NCBI GenBank assembly: GCA_964398055.1
Contig: CAYNLK010000028.1
Coordinates: 14,235 to 78,234, forward strand
Source of the DNA: CAYNLK01 sp964398055
GTDB taxonomy: Bacteria; Chloroflexota; Anaerolineae; 4572-78; J111
Direction of reading: 5' to 3'
DNA length: 64,000 nucleotides
Part shown: piece after piece, positions 1 through 8,143 of the stretch
Position numbering within the stretch: position 1 is the first letter of the stretch
Layout of the letters: each line of letters opens with the position of its first letter
The notes under the pieces: model-generated
Databases searched by the model: none
What the model was told of the DNA's origin: nothing
The model's input: the letters and a program-made list of their open reading frames with translations, nothing else
Program-made: the position numbers and the translations under genes

Positions 1-2210
1 TGTACCTGATCTATAGCGGCCCGGAAACCCTCTTTCTCTTACAAGCGATTGTCGTCGCTCTGGGCGCAGTCCCGGTATTTGCCCTGGCCCGGCTCAAACT
101 CAACAACGCGAGCCTGGCCTTGATTTTTGCCGGGGTCTATCTGCTTTTGCCGGCTATACAAGGCGCTACCCTGCTCGACTTTCACGCCGTCACCCTGGCC
201 CCCACCTTTCTACTGGCCGCTTTCTATTACCTGGAGACTCGCCGGGCCGGCCAGTTTGCCCTTTTTGCCGGGCTGGCTGTGGCCTGCAAAGAGGAGATTG
301 CTCTAATTGTAATGCTGATGGGTGTCTATGCCCTGCTCGTCAACCGGCAGCGGCGACTGGGCTTGATCACCATCGGCCTGGCCGGGCTGTGGGCGACGCT
401 GGCCGTCTTTATCATCCCACCCCGCTTTGCCGGGACCGACAACATCCACTGGGATCGCTACGGTCATCTGGGCGATAGCCCGCTCGACATCGTGGTCAAC
501 CTGATTCACCGGCCCCGCCTATTTCTAGATCATCTCCAGGCGGTCAACGCCGTGGAATACCTCCGCCTGCTGCTCACGCCGGTCGCCTTTACCGCCCTGT
601 TGAGTCCGCTTACGCTCCTGCTGGCTCTGCCTTCGCTGGGGATCAATCTACTTAGCAGTTTCCCGCCGATGCAGCGGGTCAACAGCCTGATCTACGCTGC
701 GCCCCTCGTGCCGGCCCTCATCATCAGCAGTATCTACGGCGTCGCCAACCTCAAGCGAATAGCGACATGGCTGAAGAAAAAACGAAGCTCTCTGTTCCAC
801 GCTCCTCGCTCCTCGCTCCCTGCTCCCCACTCCCCAAACCTGTTCAACCTCATCATCGGCGGGGTCATCCTGACCGCCAGCCTGGCTTATCACCTGCACT
901 ATGGTTACTTGCCCTGGGGCGGCCAATACCGCGGCTGGGAAGAGGTAACCGACCACCACCGCCGCGCCAGCCGCATCCTGGCCCAAATTCCGCCCGAAGC
1001 GGCCCTGTCGGCCCAGGACCGGCTCAACCCTCACGCCAGCCAGCGGGAAACGCTGTACATTTTCGACCGGATCGACGACGCCGACCACATCGTTTTAGAC
1101 GTGACCGAAGACTCCTGGCCGCTCCACCCGGTCGAACTGCGCCATCGAGTTGACCAATTTTTAGAGGGCGGTTTTGGGATTGTAGACGCCTACGATGGGT
1201 ATTTGTTGCTGGCAAAAAACGGGAACAAGTTACCGACCAACCTGCCGGATGAATTTTTTGACTTTGCCCGCGTTGCCAACCCGGCCTCATTCCAACCCCG
1301 TTTCCCCAGCCGGGTCATTTTCGACGATAAGCTGGAACTCATCGGTTACGATATCGGCCTGGGCGCGCACGAAAAATTCCTCCCGATGGTCACCCTGTAC
1401 TGGCGCGCCCTGGTCCCGCTTGACGATAATTACACCCTCTGGCCCTTTTTCATCGACCGGCAGGGCAAACTCATCGAAGATCCTACCGAGCGGCCTTTGG
1501 TCACGCCGCTGTGGTACCCTACCTCCAACTGGTCGCCCGGCGAGATCATCCTGACCCGTACCTTGCCCTGGGATTTGGCCCCAACCAGGGGTGATCAGTT
1601 CACCCTGGCCGTCGGCGTAGCCAGAGGTGACTGGTCCGATCCGGCCCAGCGGTTGCCCATCTCCCAGTTTGACGAGCAACTCCACCTCTTTGGCAACCGC
1701 TCCTGGGTCCGGCTCAACACCTTTCAACGCACTGGCCGAAAAAGTTATGAACCGGTCAGCCCGGCCCCGGCTGAGCCTCAGCAGCCGCGCCAGGTCCAGT
1801 TCTGGAACGTCATCAACCTGCTGGGCGTCGACCTGCCCCCAACCTCCTTCAAGGGCGGCCAGGCCCTCCCCTTCACCCTCTACTGGCAGGCCGCCGCGCC
1901 CCTGACCATCGATCTGACCACCTTTGTGCATTTATTGGATTCCGAGGGAAATGTGATCGCTCAACTGGATTGGACGCCTCAAGACAGCCTGGGCTACCTG
2001 CCGACCACAGTCTGGCAGGTTGGTCCAACGGTAGTCGATCACCAAAACCTGCCCCTGCCAGACACCCTGGCCCCAGGCCAGTACCGGCTGGTTGTCGGCT
2101 GGTACTACCCCGTCACCGGTGACCGCTTGCCGGTCACTGCCAGCGATACCGGCGATGAAAACAGCACTGTGGTTGAACTGGGACTGGTAACCATTCAAGG
2201 AGGTTCATGA
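1..2210 (+). CDS. DUF2079 family membrane protein, 5' end outside window
   Basis: The open frame continues to the left edge (first full codon at base 3), so the N-terminus is missing; about 735 residues are visible. The first third is strongly hydrophobic and carries the DUF2079 hallmarks: a 'SGPETLFLLQAI' stretch, 'AVPVFALAR', and a 'DFHA' motif after a membrane segment. DUF2079 proteins are multi-pass, glycosyltransferase-C-like membrane proteins without a proven reaction. From about residue 420 of the visible part the protein is soluble, with two similar beta-rich modules. Each starts near 'LIGYDIGL' or 'LLGVDLPP' and contains 'LYWRA' or 'LYWQA', an arrangement I associate with Chloroflexota surface-glycan proteins (inference). 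The stop overlaps the next start (ATGA), so the two genes are probably co-translated. A role in envelope polysaccharide assembly is plausible but unproven. Confidence 0.8.
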   Translation, partial: YLIYSGPETLFLLQAIVVALGAVPVFALARLKLNNASLALIFAGVYLLLPAIQGATLLDFHAVTLAPTFLLAAFYYLETRRAGQFALFAGLAVACKEEIALIVMLMGVYALLVNRQRRLGLITIGLAGLWATLAVFIIPPRFAGTDNIHWDRYGHLGDSPLDIVVNLIHRPRLFLDHLQAVNAVEYLRLLLTPVAFTALLSPLTLLLALPSLGINLLSSFPPMQRVNSLIYAAPLVPALIISSIYGVANLKRIATWLKKKRSSLFHAPRSSLPAPHSPNLFNLIIGGVILTASLAYHLHYGYLPWGGQYRGWEEVTDHHRRASRILAQIPPEAALSAQDRLNPHASQRETLYIFDRIDDADHIVLDVTEDSWPLHPVELRHRVDQFLEGGFGIVDAYDGYLLLAKNGNKLPTNLPDEFFDFARVANPASFQPRFPSRVIFDDKLELIGYDIGLGAHEKFLPMVTLYWRALVPLDDNYTLWPFFIDRQGKLIEDPTERPLVTPLWYPTSNWSPGEIILTRTLPWDLAPTRGDQFTLAVGVARGDWSDPAQRLPISQFDEQLHLFGNRSWVRLNTFQRTGRKSYEPVSPAPAEPQQPRQVQFWNVINLLGVDLPPTSFKGGQALPFTLYWQAAAPLTIDLTTFVHLLDSEGNVIAQLDWTPQDSLGYLPTTVWQVGPTVVDHQNLPLPDTLAPGQYRLVVGWYYPVTGDRLPVTASDTGDENSTVVELGLVTIQGGS

Positions 2211-4363
2211 TGGGCACCAAATGGGTGGGTCTATTCACCGCGTTGCTGGCGCTAAATATTTTGAGTTTTGGCCAGCCGGTCATGCTGCTTGCTGCCGCCG
2301 CAACTACCCCAACCCCAACGGCCGGCAGCGGTCTTTTTGATGAGATCGAATCCCATCTCTCGCCCAACGGCCAATGGACAGCCACCCTCAATCGCACCAC
2401 CGGCAGCCTTGAGTTGAGCGGCCGGCGGCAGACATTCCAGATTTTTCCCGAGGGCAGCGGCGCCAGAGACATTAACTGGTCGCCCGACAGCACCCGCCTG
2501 TTGGTGGTGCGGCCCTATGCGGCCACCGATCCCCAGCAAGGGACGAGCGTTCCCCAACCTATTGAAATCTGGCAGGTGCGCCTGACCGAACGCCATGTGC
2601 TCTCGACCACCCGGCTGTTTCAATCCAGCCCCGAGGCGTTTGAGCAAGACGGCGTCCAACAGGTCGTCTTTGGCCCCTGGTCGCCCAACAGCCGCTACGT
2701 GGTAATCTGGGTTGGCCTCCTGTCGGCCTCAATTCTGGCCGATGGCCTGCCGCCGCAACTGTTGGATACCGAAACCGGCCAGCTCTATCCCGTTGCCTTG
2801 GATTCTTCAATTCAAGATCCGGTTTATGCTCCAACCCGCGACAACACCGCCTTGATCAATCCCCGCTACCAGAGCTGGTCGCCCGACAGCAGCCGGCTGG
2901 CTATTACCGCCGGCGGTTATCGCTCGGCTCAGATCAACAAGTGGCTGAACCTGTTCGACCTCGCGACCGGCCAGGTGACCACCGTCATCAGCCAGGCCGA
3001 GCAGATTCCCGGCGCAGTCGCCTGGTCACCGCAGGGGGATGTGATCGCCTACGCCGCCGTTCCCGCCGCTGACACTGGCGCAGAGTGGGCCGACTGGATG
3101 TCCTTCGACAACCCGGCCATTGCCGGGCGGCGAATTTATCTGCTTGACCCCGCCACCGGCCAATATCGCCGTCTGAACAACCGGGAGTCCTATCAAGACG
3201 CCCCGGTCTGGAGTCCTGATGGCGCTCGCCTTTATTACGCGCAACGCAATGGGAAATTCCTGGATTTAATGGTCGCCAACCCGGTCACCGGCCAGGCCAG
3301 GGCCGTACCTGGAGTGCGCCAACCGGTGGATTTGGGTGACCCGATGCGACCTGAAGTAGGCTATTACGGCCAGTTTGGCCGGGAGGAACTGCTGGCAGAA
3401 ATTCCCGAAGCGTTGCCGGGGGCCACGGCAACCGGGCGAGTTGTGGCCGGTTACGGCCAGCACAGCCCGGTGAGCGACCTGCCGTTGTGGGTGGGCAATG
3501 AACCAATCGAAGAAATCAGGCGGCGCACGGCTGAAAACGGCGCATTTACGCTGACTGGTTTGCCGCCCGGTCTGATCCGGGTGCGCAACAGTCACCTGGA
3601 GTTTGAAGTGCCCGTGACAGCCATTACTGAGACCATCAAATTGGGGCTGCTCAAATATCCGCTCTTTCATCCGCCCCTTTACTACTGGTGGACGGCGGCG
3701 CCCCTCCCCGACCCAGCCCTTCTGCTCGACCGGGGTAAGCAGGTTGATTTTGAGATCTGCCACACTGAGCCGGATTGGCCGCGGCCAACCCTACAGGCGC
3801 AACAAGCGGCCATCTGGACGCAGCAACCGTTCAGCGAGCGTTCAAGTGAATGGCTCAACTGGTGGTTCGAGCGAAAGGCCGTCCTTTACAACAGTGAAGA
3901 CCAGTTTGAGCAAAGTTACCCCACTGGCCCAAACCTGGATCTGTTGACGGCCGATTGGCGCTATTTGCTGGGGCTATGGACAGACCACAATTTCAAGTTT
4001 GCGACCAATGACACGGCGCTGCTGGTTCCGCAAACGGCCTGCTCGTATGACAGTGAGGATTTGGAGGCGTTGCTCCTGCGCCGCCAGCTTGAGCTTTGGC
4101 TGATAGGCTACCGCGCCCACAAGGTCCAACGGCTGGATAAGGCTGAGGCCGGCTATGATCAGGTCAACCTGTGCCATCCGGAAGAAGTTACCTGTGTTGA
4201 ACGGCCCGGCCATCATTTCGCGGTGCAGGTTGCGCCCGCCTCCGGCTATCAAATCATCCGTTTTGCGGGGGTAGAGGATGTGCTGGCCGTGCATCTGGTT
4301 GATGATCAGGGTCAGGAACTGGCAACCCTGCCGGAACTTCAACCCGATCGCTGGCCAAAATAG
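2207..4363 (+). CDS. Secreted TolB/WD40-like beta-propeller protein
   Basis: A 718-residue protein with an N-terminal hydrophobic signal segment (about residues 5-32) followed by a Thr-Pro linker. From about residue 60 to 400 it repeats the 'WSPDS.RL' signature of TolB/WD40-like propeller blades (for example 'NWSPDSTRLLVV', 'SWSPDSSRLAIT', 'VWSPDGARLYYA'), with at least five recognisable blades. The C-terminal 300 residues are not recognised. The region around 'ATGRVVAGYG' to 'FTLTGLPPGLIRVR' resembles a carboxypeptidase-regulatory-like beta-sandwich. The start overlaps the upstream stop. A second ATG at 2210 has better spacing from the AAGGAGG site at 2197-2203. Exported and probably extracytoplasmic; no catalytic residues are evident. 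It is likely translationally coupled to the DUF2079 gene. Confidence 0.75.
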   Translation: MMGTKWVGLFTALLALNILSFGQPVMLLAAAATTPTPTAGSGLFDEIESHLSPNGQWTATLNRTTGSLELSGRRQTFQIFPEGSGARDINWSPDSTRLLVVRPYAATDPQQGTSVPQPIEIWQVRLTERHVLSTTRLFQSSPEAFEQDGVQQVVFGPWSPNSRYVVIWVGLLSASILADGLPPQLLDTETGQLYPVALDSSIQDPVYAPTRDNTALINPRYQSWSPDSSRLAITAGGYRSAQINKWLNLFDLATGQVTTVISQAEQIPGAVAWSPQGDVIAYAAVPAADTGAEWADWMSFDNPAIAGRRIYLLDPATGQYRRLNNRESYQDAPVWSPDGARLYYAQRNGKFLDLMVANPVTGQARAVPGVRQPVDLGDPMRPEVGYYGQFGREELLAEIPEALPGATATGRVVAGYGQHSPVSDLPLWVGNEPIEEIRRRTAENGAFTLTGLPPGLIRVRNSHLEFEVPVTAITETIKLGLLKYPLFHPPLYYWWTAAPLPDPALLLDRGKQVDFEICHTEPDWPRPTLQAQQAAIWTQQPFSERSSEWLNWWFERKAVLYNSEDQFEQSYPTGPNLDLLTADWRYLLGLWTDHNFKFATNDTALLVPQTACSYDSEDLEALLLRRQLELWLIGYRAHKVQRLDKAEAGYDQVNLCHPEEVTCVERPGHHFAVQVAPASGYQIIRFAGVEDVLAVHLVDDQGQELATLPELQPDRWPK

Positions 4364-4406
4364 CGGAAATGTTTGCTGACTATGGCAAGCGCGGGCATAA
4401 TATCAA

Positions 4407-4519
4407 ATGAAAGCTGTGATCGTGATCGACATGCTCAATGACTTTGTGACCGGGGGCTGGCCTGCGAGCGGGCTACGGAACAGGTGATCCAGGAGCAGGC
4501 AGAGCCGGTGTCGATTTAG
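4407..4519 (+). pseudogene. Remnant of isochorismatase-family cysteine hydrolase
   Basis: An ATG opens 'MKAVIVIDMLNDFVTGG', the standard N-terminus of isochorismatase/nicotinamidase-like hydrolases, including the catalytic Asp of the DMLNDF motif. The frame then hits a stop. Shifting frame after the run of Gs restores 'LACERATEQVIQ', the next expected family stretch, before a second stop at about 4519. Nothing of the remaining ~130 residues, including the catalytic Lys and Cys, is present. This is a frameshifted and truncated relic between two intact genes. The call rests on recognising the N-terminal signature in two frames. Confidence 0.65.
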
Positions 4520-4589
4520 CCCAAGAAATTTCACGCTGCCGGCTGATACTAAGATTAGCGGCTGATTACAAAATTATCCCAGTTGATTA

Positions 4590-5297
4590 ATGCGCTACAA
4601 ATATTACGACTTTATCACCGCCCTGTTTGTGGCAGTGCTGCTCATCAGCAATATTGCCTCTTCGGCCAAGATCATCGATTGGGGGGTGAGTCTGTTGGGG
4701 CTGCCGCTGGCCTTCGACGCCGGGACGTTGCTCTTCCCCATTAGCTACATCTTTGGCGATATCCTGACCGAGGTCTACGGCTATAAGCGCTCCCGGCGGG
4801 TCATCTGGGCCGGCTTTGGCGCAGCGGCGCTGATGTCCGTGACCCTCTGGCTGGTCGGCGTAATGCCTGGTGAGACCACCTGGGAGGAATACGCCGGTCA
4901 GGCCGCCTACCAGGCCATCCTGGGCGGGGTTGCCACCGGCGGGATCATCATCGCCAGCCTGGTGGCCTATTTTGCCGGTGAATTCTCCAACAGCTACGTG
5001 CTGGCCAAAATGAAGGTCGCCACCGCTGGCCGCTGGCTATGGAGCCGGACCATCGGCAGCACGCTCATTGGACAGGGCTTCGACACGGTTATTTTTATCC
5101 TTATGGCCACCCTGTTGGGCGTCTTTCCGCCGGAGATTGCCCTCAGTTTGATTGCAGCCAATTATATCTTCAAAGTAACCATCGAAATTATTTTGACCCC
5201 GCTCACCTACAGCATCGTTGGCTTCCTGAAGCAGGCCGAGCAGGAGGATTACTACGACCGGGAGACGAATTTCAACCCGTTTTCCTTAACGCCATAA
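4590..5297 (+). CDS. yhhQ: Queuosine precursor transporter (YhhQ/DUF165, VUT family)
   Basis: A 235-residue integral membrane protein with about six hydrophobic segments. The N-terminus 'YDFITALFVAVLLISNI', the 'FDAGTLLFPISYIFGDILTEVYGY' region and the Arg-rich loop after it ('KRSRR') are diagnostic of the YhhQ/VUT family. These proteins import the queuosine precursors preQ0/preQ1 for tRNA modification. Length matches the family. No queuosine synthesis gene lies nearby, which fits a salvage transporter. The next gene, era, starts 2 nt downstream of its stop, so the two are likely one transcript. No strong Shine-Dalgarno is seen before the ATG. Confidence 0.88.
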   Translation: MRYKYYDFITALFVAVLLISNIASSAKIIDWGVSLLGLPLAFDAGTLLFPISYIFGDILTEVYGYKRSRRVIWAGFGAAALMSVTLWLVGVMPGETTWEEYAGQAAYQAILGGVATGGIIIASLVAYFAGEFSNSYVLAKMKVATAGRWLWSRTIGSTLIGQGFDTVIFILMATLLGVFPPEIALSLIAANYIFKVTIEIILTPLTYSIVGFLKQAEQEDYYDRETNFNPFSLTP

Positions 5298-5299
5298 CT

Positions 5300-6322
5300 A
5301 TGACGATCCCCTTTGACTGGCCCGATGAGTCTGAATACGACGATTTAGCCGCAGCCCCGCTGTTCGACGACGAGCTGCCGCCGGAACACCGCTCCGGCTT
5401 TGTGGCCGTGGTCGGCCGGCCCAATGTCGGCAAATCGACCTTGATGAACCAGCTATTGGGCCAAAAAATTGCCATCATCAGCCCCAAACCCCAAACCACC
5501 CGTAACCAACTCCTGGGCATTCTGACCCTGCCGGCGTCGAACTACCCCGACCTGCCGCCGGCCCAGGTGATTTTTTTGGACACGCCCGGCATTCACCAGC
5601 CCAAACACAAGCTGGGCGAGTATCTGGTCGATACCGCCCTGGCAACCATCCCCGACGCCGACCTGATCCTGTGGCTGGTCGATGCCGCCCAGCCGGACCA
5701 TGCCGAAGACCAACTGGTAGCTGAGACGCTCCAAAACCTCCGGTCCGACCTGGCCCGCCGGGGGGAAGCGCTGGCCCCGGTTCTGCTGCTGCTCAACAAA
5801 ATCGATCTACTCGCCCCGGCCGAGTTGGCCACCGTGGCCGAACCGTTTCTCAGACTCTATCCGGCCGACGGCTGGTTGCCCATCTCCACCAGACGCGGCG
5901 ACAACCTGACCGAGCTATTGCCGGAGATAATTCGCCGTTTGCCCCTCGGCCCTCGCTATTACCCCGAAGATCAGGTGACGGATCAGCAAACTCGCTTCAT
6001 CGTGGCCGAGCTGATCCGCGAGGCTGCCCTGAAAGTTTTGCACCGGGAAGTGCCCCACGCTCTGGCCGTCCAGGTCATCGAGTTCAAGCTGCGGCACGAA
6101 AATCTAACCTACATCAGCGCCAACCTGATCCTGGAGCGCCAGTCGCAAAAGAAGATCGTCATCGGTGAAAAGGGCGCCACCCTCAAGAAAATCGGCCAAT
6201 TGGCCCGGCCCGAAATTGAAAAGCTGATCGATACCAAAGTCTACCTGGAGTTGTGGGTCAAAATCCGGCCCAAGTGGCGCAAAAAAGAGCATGAGCTGCG
6301 CTGGCTGGGTTACGGCAAGTGA
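5300..6322 (+). CDS. era: GTPase Era, ribosome assembly factor
   Basis: Era binds GTP and the 3' end of 16S rRNA and helps 30S maturation at the membrane. The 340-residue protein shows all G motifs: G1 'GRPNVGKST', a conserved 'KPQTTRN' switch, G3 'DTPG', and G4 'NKID'. The C-terminal KH domain has the expected 'GEKGATLKKIG' loop. The reading frame stays open upstream to 5039, but that part is antisense-free overlap with the transporter gene and unlike Era. The ATG at 5300, 2 nt after the yhhQ stop, is therefore chosen. It leaves an acidic N-terminal extension of about 30 residues (Asp/Glu-rich) before the G domain. Such an extension is longer than in E. coli Era, and its role is unknown. Confidence 0.95.
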   Translation: MTIPFDWPDESEYDDLAAAPLFDDELPPEHRSGFVAVVGRPNVGKSTLMNQLLGQKIAIISPKPQTTRNQLLGILTLPASNYPDLPPAQVIFLDTPGIHQPKHKLGEYLVDTALATIPDADLILWLVDAAQPDHAEDQLVAETLQNLRSDLARRGEALAPVLLLLNKIDLLAPAELATVAEPFLRLYPADGWLPISTRRGDNLTELLPEIIRRLPLGPRYYPEDQVTDQQTRFIVAELIREAALKVLHREVPHALAVQVIEFKLRHENLTYISANLILERQSQKKIVIGEKGATLKKIGQLARPEIEKLIDTKVYLELWVKIRPKWRKKEHELRWLGYGK

Positions 6323-6398
6323 TCCCACTCGATTTGCGCTATTCGCCAGATTGACGAAAATTTAAGGCCAATATTCTACTTGTCAGGAGAATTGCCCC

Positions 6399-8066
6399 AT
6401 GCGTAGCGACATCGTTAAAAAAGGTTTTGAACGCGCCCCCAGCCGCAGCCTGCTCAAGGCCAGCGGCTACACCGATGAGGATATGACCAAACCGTTCATC
6501 GGTATTGCCAACAGCTACACCGACGTGGTGCCCGGCCACGTCCACCTCAACAAGTTTGGTGAGATCGTCCGCCAGGCCGTCCGGGCCGCCGGTGGCGTAC
6601 CCTTTATGTTCCACACCATCGCCGTCGATGATGGCATCGCTATGGGCCACGTTGGCATGAACTATTCCCTGCCCAGCCGGGAGTTGATCGCCGACTCGGT
6701 TGAGACGATGGTCTCGGCCCACTGGTTCGATGGGCTGGTCTGTATCCCCAACTGCGATAAGATCATCCCCGGGATGCTGATGGCGGCCATGCGGCTGAAT
6801 ATCCCGACCATCTTCGTCAGCGGCGGGCCAATGCGGGCCGGCCGGCTGCCCGACGGGTCAAAGGTCGATCTCATCTCGGTTTTTCAGGGGGTTGGCGCGT
6901 ATCAGGCCGGCAAAATTAGCGCCGAGCAGCTCAAGCTGCTGGAGGATTACGGCTGCCCCGGCTGCGGCTCCTGCTCCGGCCTCTTCACCGCCAACTCGAT
7001 GAACTGCATCTCTGAGGCGCTGGGCCTGGCCTGGCCCGGCAACGGCACCATCCTGGCCGAGACGCCGGCGCGGGAGGAACTGGCTCGCCGGGCCGGCGCC
7101 CAGATTATGAAGTTGATCGAATGGGACTTGAAGCCGCGCGACATCGTCACCGAGCAGTCGATTGACAACGCCTTTGCCCTGGATATGGCCATGGGCGGCA
7201 GCACCAACACCGTGCTGCACACCATCGCCATTGCTCAGGAGGCCGGCATCGATTATTCACTCGACCGGCTCAATGCGTTGTCGGCCAAAGTCCCCAATCT
7301 GTGCAAGGTCAGTCCCTCGGCGCCCTACCACATGGAAGATGTGGACGCGGCCGGCGGCATCAGCGCCATTCTGTACGAGCTGAGTCAAAAGCCCGGCGCC
7401 CTCCACCTGGACGCTATGACCGTCACCGGCCAAACCCTGGCCGAAAACATCGCCGGCTGCGCCAGTAAAAACACCGCCTGCATCCGTACCTTGAACAATC
7501 CCTATAGCCAGACCGGCGGCTTGTCGATCCTATCCGGCAACCTGGCCCCCCACGGTTCGGTCGTTAAGACGGCCGGCGTCTTGCCCGAAATGATGACCTA
7601 CCGCGGCCTGGCTCGCGTTTACGACTCCCACGACGCGGCCAACGCCGGCATTCTCAACGGTGAGGTCAAGCCGGGCGAAGTGGTTGTCATCCGCTACGAA
7701 GGGCCGAAGGGTGGGCCGGGCATGCAAGAGATGCTGGCCCCCACCAGCAATATCATCGGTATGGGGCTGGAGAGCAGCGTCGCCCTGATCACCGACGGCC
7801 GCTTTTCGGGCGGTACCCGCGGCGCCTGCATCGGCCACGTCTCACCGGAAGCAGCCGAGGGCGGCCCCATTGCGCTGCTCCAAACCGGCGATATCATCGA
7901 CATTGACATCCCCAACGGCAAGCTCAACGTTGACCTATCAGCCGACGAACTGGCCCAACGCCGGGCGGCCTGGCAGTTGCCCCCCCGGCCGGCGCTGACC
8001 GGCTGGCTGGCCCGCTACGCCAAAATGGCCACCAGCGCCGACCAGGGCGCGGTGTTGAAATTGTAA
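6399..8066 (+). CDS. ilvD: Dihydroxy-acid dehydratase (paralogue 1)
   Basis: Dehydrates 2,3-dihydroxy-isovalerate and 2,3-dihydroxy-3-methylvalerate to the 2-oxo acids in branched-chain amino acid synthesis. The 555-residue IlvD/Edd-family protein has the cluster-ligand motifs 'PNCDKIIPGML' and 'GCPGCGSCSGLFTANSMNC', and the C-terminal 'EGPKGGPGMQEML' and 'DGRFSGGTRG' signatures. The extra 'CPGCGSC' cysteines resemble the Bacillus/E. coli-type enzymes. An AGGAG lies about 10 nt before the ATG. A second, clearly divergent IlvD follows 77 nt downstream. Which paralogue does the biosynthetic job cannot be told from sequence; the Cys pattern makes this one a good candidate. Confidence 0.92.
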   Translation: MRSDIVKKGFERAPSRSLLKASGYTDEDMTKPFIGIANSYTDVVPGHVHLNKFGEIVRQAVRAAGGVPFMFHTIAVDDGIAMGHVGMNYSLPSRELIADSVETMVSAHWFDGLVCIPNCDKIIPGMLMAAMRLNIPTIFVSGGPMRAGRLPDGSKVDLISVFQGVGAYQAGKISAEQLKLLEDYGCPGCGSCSGLFTANSMNCISEALGLAWPGNGTILAETPAREELARRAGAQIMKLIEWDLKPRDIVTEQSIDNAFALDMAMGGSTNTVLHTIAIAQEAGIDYSLDRLNALSAKVPNLCKVSPSAPYHMEDVDAAGGISAILYELSQKPGALHLDAMTVTGQTLAENIAGCASKNTACIRTLNNPYSQTGGLSILSGNLAPHGSVVKTAGVLPEMMTYRGLARVYDSHDAANAGILNGEVKPGEVVVIRYEGPKGGPGMQEMLAPTSNIIGMGLESSVALITDGRFSGGTRGACIGHVSPEAAEGGPIALLQTGDIIDIDIPNGKLNVDLSADELAQRRAAWQLPPRPALTGWLARYAKMATSADQGAVLKL

Positions 8067-8073
8067 TAAAAGC

Positions 8074-8124
8074 ACCCCCTCCCCAACCCCTCCCCCGATT
8101 CGGGGGAGGGGTTGGGGAGGGGGT
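8074..8124. repeat. 24-bp perfect palindrome between the two ilvD genes
   Basis: Two perfectly complementary 24-base arms (8074-8097 and 8101-8124) enclose a 3-base loop. The arms are C/T-rich and G/A-rich blocks of the kind 'ACCCCCTCCCCAACCCC'. The stem is long and very GC-rich with no clear U-tract, so it resembles a dispersed palindromic repeat more than a standard terminator. It would still strongly structure the intercistronic mRNA. Confidence 0.85.
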
Positions 8125-8143
8125 ATTTTGAAAGGAGGCATCA

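Noticed and set aside
5039..5299. Upstream extension of the era frame
   Set aside because: Those codons lie inside the queuosine transporter gene in another frame and give no Era-like residues; ATG 5300 is used.
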